In this document: one piece after another, positions 57,377 through 64,000 of the stretch | Position numbering within the stretch: position 1 is the stretch's first letter | Layout of the letters: each line of letters opens with the position of its first letter | Assembly: GCA_027924585.1 (NCBI GenBank) | Contig: BSBM01000600.1 | Location: forward strand, 16,328,501-16,392,500 | Reading direction: 5' to 3' | Length of the DNA stretch: 64,000 bases | Source of the DNA: Larix kaempferi | Taxonomy: Eukaryota; Streptophyta; Pinopsida; Pinales; Pinaceae | Position numbers and translations under genes: made by a program | Notes under the pieces: generated by a model | The model's database searches: none | Told to the model about the DNA's origin: nothing | What the model saw: the letters and a program-made list of their open reading frames with translations, nothing else

Positions 57377-57521
57377 ATTACTTGTGTTCCTTCTAGGAGG
57401 TTATAGATTCAAATCCAAACAGGGTAGGGTATATACACCTCTATAGACTTTATGGGGTCCCTTATCCCACAAACAAGGGGGTCTCATGTTTGATTAACCT
57501 TAAAAGTATTATTATTATTAA
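57377..57521 (+). repeat. tRNA-derived SINE, copy 3
   Basis: TTCTAGGAGGTTATAGATTC includes the B box GATTCAAATCC (57406-57416). Then come GGTAGGGTATATACACC, CCCACAAACAAGGGGG and a (TTA)n tail. The palindromic segment present in copies 1 and 2 is deleted. Confidence 0.65.
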
Positions 57522-57879
57522 TATTTCATAAATATTTTGTAATCTATTTACTTATTAATTATAAATTATTACATTATTACTTTGACCTAGTCAAATATAA
57601 TACCCATCCAAACCATAAAAGTCTAACTAACTTCCTCGATACTCTCCAAGGTAATTAAAAATTTATTAACAACCATTACCATTTTTTGTATTGTTGTATT
57701 CTCAACGTATACTTATCTTCCATTTCGGAATATATGTATGTAAGAGATACAACACACTAAGAGCATAGTAAGTTGGGTTGTGCTTGAGGAGTTTCTTCTT
57801 TATTTTGAAAAAGAGGGTTTGTTTTGGCTGTAGGAAAGTGATTTGAATCAGTTTAGAATTTTCAGTACTTGCTAGTGTA

Positions 57880-58910
57880 ATGGCTCTGAAGGAAGGAATG
57901 CAAGTGGAGGCACGCTGCAACGAAGAAGGGTATAGAGGGGCTCTGAAGGAAGGAATGCAAGTGGAAGCACGCTGCAACGAAGAAGGGTATAGAAGGGCTT
58001 GGGTTGAGGGAATTGTGAGCAGTTTTGAAAGAGAAGCTTGCACCATTAAATTGAAGAAGTTTGCAAAAGGTAATGGAAAGTCATTGGTGGAGGAGACGTC
58101 TACAATGGATTATGAAAATTCATTGGTGAAAGTCTCTCTGGGTGATGTGAGACCCATTCCACCACATAGGCAGTTGCCTCTCCATTGCTTAGATGGAGTA
58201 GCAGTAGAAGCCAAGGAGATAGATTGCTGGTGGCCGGGCTTCATAGTCAAACATGTTCAGTGTAACGGTCAAAAGCTTTGGTTGGTTTTCTTCCCTTACA
58301 CGAAAGTCTTGACGGCATATCCTCTTCCACACTTACGTCCTGCTCAAGAATGTCGAGGAGGAAAGTGGATGATAGTGCCACCGGTTTGATTTCTCAGTCC
58401 CCCTGTATATATCTTTAGATTTTGTATTATGTTTATTCTCTAACCTGTTCGAATAAATGGTAAAGAAGGGTACTTCTGAAACCTATTTGAATAAATGGTA
58501 AAGAAGGGCTTGACAAACTTGTATTGTAATCTAATTCAAGGAATATTCAACTATGTCATGCAGGAGAAAACCCTAAACATTGGGTTCAGAGTGACCCGGA
58601 AACTCTGACTTCCAAGAACCACTGCGATCTATGCTGTAAAGGATGCCCTGCTGAGAAGAAAATCCAAGATGTGAACACCGAGGAGCCATCTTCTACAGGC
58701 TACAAGTCGAAAGCAACCCCTGTGTCCAGCGGTTCGCAGACGAGTTTTGAAGAACTGAAAAGTATCGAGCAGAAGCAGCAGGATAGAGAAGCTCAAAATG
58801 CAAAAGAAATGGAAGTAATAGAAATAATAGAGATAGAAGAGCAGAACCAGGAGGGTAGAGAAGCTCAAAATGCAAAAGTAACGGAAGTAATAGAGATAGA
58901 AGATGACTAA
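57880..58910 (+). CDS. Agenet (Tudor-like) domain protein, two predicted exons
   Basis: ATG 57880 opens 168 codons. Residues 4-19 and 23-38 are the same 19-residue unit (ALKEGMQVEARCNEEGYRG/R), from a 57-bp tandem duplication (57883-57939, 57940-57996). The first Tudor-like module spans about residues 23-90 (RAWVEGIVSSFE ... VRPIPPHRQ); the second spans about 95-165 (GVAVEAKEIDCWWPGFIVKH ... LPHLRPAQECRGGKWM). The likely donor is CCG|GTTTGA at 58384. Acceptor TTCAG|AGTGAC at 58589/58590 keeps phase, giving exon 2 to 58910 with a Cys cluster (CDLCCKGC) and an acidic repeat tail (REAQNAK ... VIEI, twice). The nearer acceptor CAG 58561-58563 breaks frame. AATAAA follows at 59003. Agenet proteins bind histone tails or RNA. 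No damaging mutation seen. Confidence 0.75.
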
Positions 58911-59002
58911 TGACTGGAGCAACCTTTATATTTTCATATATGGATCTCTAGCGTATTTGTTGTTTAAGTCAACAAAACAGTATTATAGTAAACTCTCTGT
59001 TC

Positions 59003-59008
59003 AATAAA
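59003..59008 (+). terminator. Polyadenylation signal of the Agenet gene
   Basis: AATAAA about 90 bases after the predicted stop of exon 2, in TTCAATAAATCC context. Confidence 0.5.
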
Positions 59009-59724
59009 TCCTTCATGTTATTGAGCTCGGCATTGATATATTGTGATACTACACGCAGTAACTATACCGTGCATTAGTGTATTACACTATTGCACTCTAA
59101 TGTTTTGTGTATTTTATAATTTAATTTATAATTCCGTTTGTAATTCTAATTTCGATGATGTTTGTATGCCTGTGATTTTGTTTTAGTTTGGAAGTTTTTT
59201 AGTTGACTTACGAGCAGTTGAATGCCATGAAAATAAACAATGTATTTGGTTTTGGACAGAGTTAATTATTATTATTTTAGTTGTTTAAGATGGAGTTAAA
59301 CCAATATGTTTCAGTGTGATCTATTTATGACCATGTCATATTTAATGCTTTGAGACTAGGGATTGTTGGAATCAGTTCAATGCAGTATATTTATATATAT
59401 TAATGTGAGTTAATTTACGAGGATATCTGGTGAGTTTTAAATGTAGAAGCAATCAACTTTTTGGCTTGATTGACAGGAAACAACTTTATTATTAAAAAAT
59501 AGGTTATTTATAATTTTGAATTATATTTTTTTTACATTACTGTATTATTTTTCTGGGAATTAAGGGTAGCTTAAGTCTTTATAGTAAAAACCCTACACCA
59601 CAAAAATATTTAAATTTACAATTTATTAAATATTCATATTTTCCATCTAAATTTGTTCTATTCCGGTTGGAAATCTTTAAAAAATCTTAGAATCACATAT
59701 ATTAGTTATGGAAATTGTATAATT

Positions 59725-59815
59725 TGGGTGCCATAGAGTATTTGAAGGTGTTGAATCTATTTATAGATTTAAAAATCCATTTTAAACACTTAGAAATTTA
59801 AATTTTACTAAAAAA
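59725..59815 (-). repeat. Right inverted repeat flanking the Agenet gene
   Basis: Contains GGGTGCCATAGAGTATTTGA and AATCTATTTATAGATT, the complement of the left copy at 57071-57170. Confidence 0.6.
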
Positions 59816-60600
59816 TAAACTACTCCATATTTAAATTTACTATACATTATTAAATAAACTAATTCAGAATCCATTTAATATTTTGATAGAGTCTATTTAG
59901 TATTTTTTTTTCAATGGAGTTGTTACGTCCACCGATTTGACCCCGAGATGAGCTAACCCGTCGGCTTAGTCTATTTAATATTTTATATAGAAAATTGTAA
60001 ATTTAAATATATAGTAAATTGTAAATATAAATATTTAGGTAACAATGTATAATGATGAGTTTACTCCTTGCCCAAAGTCACCCATTCCAATCCCCATCTA
60101 AAATGATGAGTTTTTGTAAATGGTATCAATCAGTGAGTCGAGTGAGCCAAAATAAGGGTAAGAATAACTAAGATCTATCTTAAAATCCGATAGAGATTCA
60201 ATTTCTTGAGGTGTAGTGTAAATTTGATCAATCTTGGTATTTATGGAAGTTTTAATTTTTTTATTTTATAAGTGAATATAGATTTTTTTAATTACTTTTC
60301 ATTTGGATTTAATTTTTTAGTGAGTAGACATGATTTTTTTTAATTATTTTTTATTTTTGGTAACATAACATCTTCCTCATTTTTTAATTTTTTTTATTTG
60401 CTAACATGGAAACATTAAATATGACATCTCCCTAGGTTATAAAAAATAACACATAATAATAAAAAATAATATTAGATAATAAAGAGGAGATGTTTATACT
60501 ACAACATAAACGAATGAGAGAATAAAATTGAATATAAAAAAATGTGAATGGACTAACATAATAAAACATAAGTTAGAAATACTAATAATATTAAATTTTT
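59816..60600. other. AT-rich spacer without a gene
   Basis: Only long A/T runs, plus one isolated copy of a motif (AGATTCAATTTCTTGAGGTG, 60193-60212) that resembles the arms of the inverted repeat at 61453-61553. Confidence 0.5.
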
Positions 60601-60620
60601 ATTATTTATCAAAAGAAGGA

Positions 60621-60835
60621 TTGGTTTATATTAAAATGTAAATTACGGGTTGGAAGTTGAGAAATAGGGTACTTAATGTAATAATATAAACTATGAAAAA
60701 TGGCTTGGTTTATATTAAAATGTAAATTAGGGGTTGGAAGTTGAGAAATAGGGTACTTAATGTAATAATATAAACTATGAAAAACGGCTCGAGGAGAATG
60801 TTTAAAAATGTAATAATATAAACTATGAAAAATGG
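60621..60835 (+). repeat. Tandem repeat, 84-bp unit
   Basis: TTGGTTTATATTAAAATGTA starts at 60621 and 60705, with near-identical 84-base units (GGTTGGAAGTTGAGAAATAG, ACTTAATGTAATAATATAAAC). A partial third unit begins at about 60806. Confidence 0.85.
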
Positions 60836-60987
60836 TTAGAGGAGAATGTTTAAATAATGACCATGTACAGAGGTAATAAATATGTTAGAAAGTTAATGAA
60901 CACGAAAAATGTTAAGAAGGAAAATTTAACATAAGGGTTAGAACAAAGTTCACATAAAGTGTGCTCTATCGAATTAACAAAAAATAG

Positions 60988-61115
60988 AAGAGTAAAAAGG
61001 GTGGAGTTGGGGTTAATCATAAAATAAGTTGAAAAGAGGCAAAAGAAAATCCAAGAGTAAAAAGGGGAAGTTTGGGTTAATGATAAAATAAATTGAAAAG
61101 AGTGAGAAGAGTCAA
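60988..61115 (+). repeat. Tandem repeat, about 65-bp unit
   Basis: AAGAGTAAAAAGGG followed by GGTTAAT-ATAAAATAA-TTGAAAAGAG occurs at about 60988 and again at about 61053. Confidence 0.75.
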
Positions 61116-61452
61116 CGAAGAATTATAAATCCATGTTCAACTTTGGTATGAGAAACTTTAATAAAATATTAAGAAAATATTTCTTTTTAAGATTTAAATA
61201 TTAGTGATTTTAGTAAATATTAGAGATTTTTATATTAAATTAGTATAGATGCATTTTAATTCTAATAAGTTAATATTTAATATTTTAATTTTTTCTTTAA
61301 ATAATTTTTATATTATTTTTTATTAATAACATTAAAATAAATGTTTTCTTTACTTTTATTTAAAAAACATAAAAATTATATCTATTATTTTCTTACTATT
61401 AAATTTTAATAACCAATGTAAATCCATCTCAAACCTATATCTATCTAGCATC

Positions 61453-61553
61453 GAGAGGGATCCAATTTATTGAGGTGTAATTTTTTTTGTTTTATCTTAA
61501 ATTTTTTACACATTAAGAGAAAAAATTACCCCTCAAGAAATTGGATCCCTCTC
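61453..61553. repeat. Inverted repeat, 33-base arms
   Basis: GAGAGGGATCCAATTTATTG and onward (61453-61485) is complementary to 61521-61553, with about three mismatches and a 35-base loop. It is small enough to be a MITE-like or hairpin element; no target duplication was identified. Confidence 0.6.
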
Positions 61554-61669
61554 TTTTAATTTTTTAATTTTTTTTTTTTCATTTTTGATAAGTTATAAGC
61601 GAACATGAAATTTTTAATTATATGTTATGACCCGACATGGAAATGTAATGTGACAAACTTGACAAACGT

Positions 61670-61845
61670 TACAACATCTCCCCCATACCGTTACATGATC
61701 TCCCCCATACTACAAACGTGACAAATGTGACATGTGGCATCCATTACAGGATCTCCCCCATACTATTACTTTTTACATTTTATTACTTTTGAAAATGTTA
61801 CATGTGATATGTGACATCCATTATAGGATCTCCCCCATACTAGGC
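61670..61845 (+). repeat. Degenerate tandem repeat with ATCTCCCCCATAC core
   Basis: ATCTCCCCCATAC recurs four times (about 61676, 61698, 61751 and 61828). It alternates with TTACATGTGACATCCATTA-like text. Confidence 0.7.
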
Positions 61846-62300
61846 TGTAAGCACCTCGTTTACACTCTGTGCAATAAAATTATTTCCAGTCCAATGCCAG
61901 TTTTCTTTCCATTTCGGGCAGAAATAAAATTGCTTAGAAATGTGAAATTTGAGCATATATACAAGCAGCACAATTCTCTTGATCACAAGCTTTCTAAGAA
62001 GATAATGAATGGAAAAGTAAAAGTTTTAATATGAGAGTAACATTCATATCTGTAATATGGGAACTATAAGTTTTTTTTTAATTTCCTTTCTTAAGATCTG
62101 AGCTTTTGGAGATATATATGTTTTGACATATCCTTTGTTCTGTTAAGATTTTTTTATGTGAAAGGTGCTGCTATAAAATTTTTACTGTCGTTCATGTTCC
62201 GGGCTGGAAGGGGATGACTTAAAATAGCATTGATTGGCCTGCCAAAAATTCACGGAAACCTAAAACAATTCAGAAGTATTTCAAGTTGTTCCCGAAACAA

Positions 62301-62859
62301 CTCCTATGCATATTTATCTCATTGCATCTGAGTTTAATCCCCTAGCACGAACTCTGTCTGCGGTCAGCGTACGCAAATTATCTCTGCGGCCAGGGCGCGA
62401 GCTCTCTCTGCGGCCACCATTTGATTTCTCTCTCTGCCGGCACGAGCACGAGCTCTCTCCGCGGGCACGAGCACGAGCTCTCTCTGCGGCCAACATTTGC
62501 AAATTATCTCTGCGGCCTAGGCTACGAAACACCCTCCTTTCAAAACTTTTGAATGGTTTGCGGCCATTTGAACGGAACGAGCGAGGGCAGCGAATCTGAG
62601 GTCTTTACTCTACAATTTTCTCAAACCGAAACTCCACAGTGGATCTGCTTAAATATCTTGTTTTGATGAAACCCTAAGGGGAATTGAAACTTCATTCTCT
62701 GCCGCATACGTTCTCAGTGGAAATGGCGCTCTCAACTCTGTGGCCATTGAAACGTAGTTGGGTGATATGCGGCCATTGAAACGGGTTCTCCATCTGCAGC
62801 CCTTGACACGTGATTGGGTGATCTGCATGCAGCTATTGAAACTGGGCCTGAACTTTCCA
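62301..62859 (+). repeat. GC-rich tract of short repeats before the LINE
   Basis: TCTCTGCGGCC recurs near 62381, 62409, 62479 and 62505, CACGAGCACGAGCTCTC twice, and GGCCATTGAAACG at 62742 and 62771. The ORFs (62306-62599 and its antisense) follow repeat composition and are not convincing genes. As it directly precedes LINE ORF1, it may be the LINE 5' UTR/promoter; this is inference. Confidence 0.45.
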
Positions 62860-62896
62860 CAAGTTTTTGTTTTTTTTAATATATAGTTTTTTTAAT

Positions 62897-63590
62897 AAAA
62901 TTGTGTTCATGCTCGATAATAAATTTTCATCCTTCAAAAATAAGATTCAAAGACAAATAGACAATAAATTAAAAGTGATGGAAAATAAGATGGAGTTAAT
63001 GGAGGTTACAATCCAAGATATGAAGAAACAAAGCCAAGAAAACAAACATTAAACCATGAAGGAGATGGGGATGATTTAGAAAATCGTAAATTGAAGACAT
63101 GTTTAAAGCACTTGAAGAAAAGGTAACAACAAATCTGGCCCTAAATAGTCTAGATGGTCAATTAATTATCAAACCCATTAAGGAAGGGATGCATAAGTTG
63201 TTAGCTTTAGAACATGAGCACAACAAACTAGTTTTGAACCTAGTAATTTTTGGTTTAAAAGAAAAGGAAAAGAGCACAAGCTAGATGTAGTCAAGGCATA
63301 ACTACATAATAGGTTACACATCAAAACAAAAGCAAAGAGACTAGAAAACCAATTGAAAATAAAAATAGAATTATAAGGGATAAAATTAGCGTAATGACCA
63401 TAAACTTGGGATACTTTAAAGTAAAACTCCGAACCTAAAAGGATCAGGTATATTTATAAACAAAAACCTCATTCAAGAAAATTAAGTCAAATTAAGAAAG
63501 TAGGTTCAAAAGACAAGAGAAGAAAACGAGGAAAATAGATGATCAATAGAAATAGAAAAGTTGTCATTCAAGATGGAAACCAAAAAGACA
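62897..63590 (+). pseudogene. LINE ORF1-like remnant
   Basis: A Lys/Glu-rich coiled coil (KIQRQIDNKLKVMENKMELM) at 62897-63050 is followed by HNKLVLNLVIFGLKEKEK at about 63220-63270, resembling the NLVI-GL core of L1 RNA-binding domains. Then comes IFINKNLIQEN at about 63450, resembling the FINEDLT motif of the L1 ORF1 C-terminal domain. Frames are broken by stops. The family assignment rests on motif memory, not a search. Confidence 0.45.
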
Positions 63591-63604
63591 CCACTAAATA
63601 ACAA

Positions 63605-63880
63605 TTGGACACATTGGAGTCCTCTTTTGGAATTGTTGGGGCTTCCCTTGGAATAGAGGCCCCAAGTTAAGTTGGATCCCGTAAAAAAAAAAAAAAATTC
63701 CTAATGTCATATTTTATAAGAAAGACCCTTCGAATCAATATATTTGGTTGGAAATCAGGAACATCAATGGATGAAAAACCTACATAGAAATATGTTACTT
63801 TCACCCCTATTAATTCTAAATTTTATAAGAAGTACATCTTAGATAAAAAATTGTCCCTATAATGGCTCATTGCACCATAT
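63605..63880 (+). pseudogene. LINE ORF2 endonuclease-like remnant
   Basis: LFWNCWGLPW (about 63628-63657) resembles the first motif of APE-type L1 endonucleases (WNCRG). An A-run at about 63684-63698 replaces the missing middle. YIWLEIRNINGWKTYIEICY (about 63738-63798) resembles the later strand motif. RT lies beyond the window or is absent. Confidence 0.4.
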
Positions 63881-63940
63881 TTATAGCCTTAGAAATGTTG
63901 GCAATACCAGCATTACATAATTTTTTTTGAACGGAAATGA

Positions 63941-64000
63941 TACTTTACTTCTTTTTACTTTACTTTACTTTACTTACTTCTTTTTACTTTACTTTACTTT
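63941..64000 (+). repeat. (TTTAC)n simple repeat at the window end
   Basis: TTTACTTTACTTTACTTAC units separated by TTCTTTTT. Confidence 0.9.

Larger units (their letters stand above)
56700..57700 (+). repeat. Locally duplicated block around SINE copies 2 and 3
   Basis: GTGTATTTTTACTTGTCTATGG occurs twice, near 56743 and 56799. The text after each SINE also repeats: AACAACCATAGCCATTTTTTG near 57270 and AACAACCATTACCATTTTTTG near 57667. This indicates tandem duplication of a segment of roughly 400 bases. Confidence 0.5.
62860..64000 (+). mobile_element. Degenerate L1-type LINE, truncated by the window edge
   Basis: An ORF1-like protein remnant (62897-63590) is followed by an endonuclease-like start (63605-63880), the normal order of L1 ORF1 and ORF2. 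It contains many stops and frameshifts. The body continues past the window end or is interrupted by the (TTTAC)n tract. Confidence 0.5.

Noticed and set aside
62306-62599. 97-residue ORF and its antisense partner
   Set aside because: Both follow the TCTCTGCGGCC repeat composition; no independent evidence of coding.

Overview
The window looks like intergenic DNA from a large, repeat-rich seed-plant nuclear genome. A gymnosperm/conifer is my best guess, from the old nested LTR retrotransposons, the two Tat-type Ty3 elements and the AT-rich spacers, but the species cannot be fixed from sequence alone. I see one probable host gene, an Agenet-domain gene at 57880-58910. Almost everything else is mobile DNA at different stages of decay. 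No tRNA, rRNA or CRISPR locus was seen.

Layout. 1-4967: minus-strand LTR retrotransposon with about 2-kb LTRs and one degenerate reading frame of about 939 codons, no recognisable pol; it runs off the left edge. 4968-7439: AT-rich DNA with a tRNA-derived SINE. 7440-12200: minus-strand Ty3 remnant (integrase) followed by a long accessory ORF that has its own TATA-like box. 13298-36150: three-level nest. An uncharacterised ORF is split by a Ty1/copia element (13506-35133, 715-bp LTRs), which is itself split by a Ty3 Tat-type element (18630-34186, perfect target duplication GTTCT). The Tat element carries Gag-PR-RT-RH-INT, a second archaeal-type RNase H, and an antisense, intron-containing plant-mobile-domain gene with its own TATA box. 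36854-39257: gag-only Ty3 remnant. 39258-41055: minus-strand LTR/PBS/leader of another Tat-like element. 41063-42600: degenerate coiled-coil ORF related to the accessory ORF near 8 kb. 43490-55900: about 230-bp satellite array passing into purine-only (GA)n DNA, interrupted by a second Tat-family element (44267-54037, TSD ATGAC) encoding only Gag and protease. 56700-57700: two more SINE copies in a duplicated block. 57071-59815: Agenet gene between roughly 90-bp inverted repeats. 59000-62300: AT-rich DNA with small tandem and inverted repeats. 62300-64000: GC-rich repeat tract, then a degenerate L1-type LINE running off the right edge.

Relative ages agree with the nesting. By-eye LTR differences are about 2.5% for the inner Tat element, about 5% for the copia host and about 6% for the Gag-PR element. 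Most premature stops are explained by C-to-T changes (CAG to TAG, CGA to TGA, CAA to TAA, TGG to TAG/TGA), as expected for long-methylated transposons.

The most interesting items are the spliced antisense gene inside the Tat element, a CG-rich palindromic motif repeated in its LTRs, leader and antisense intron, a hairpin array in its 3' non-coding region, and the accessory coiled-coil ORF family present in two places.
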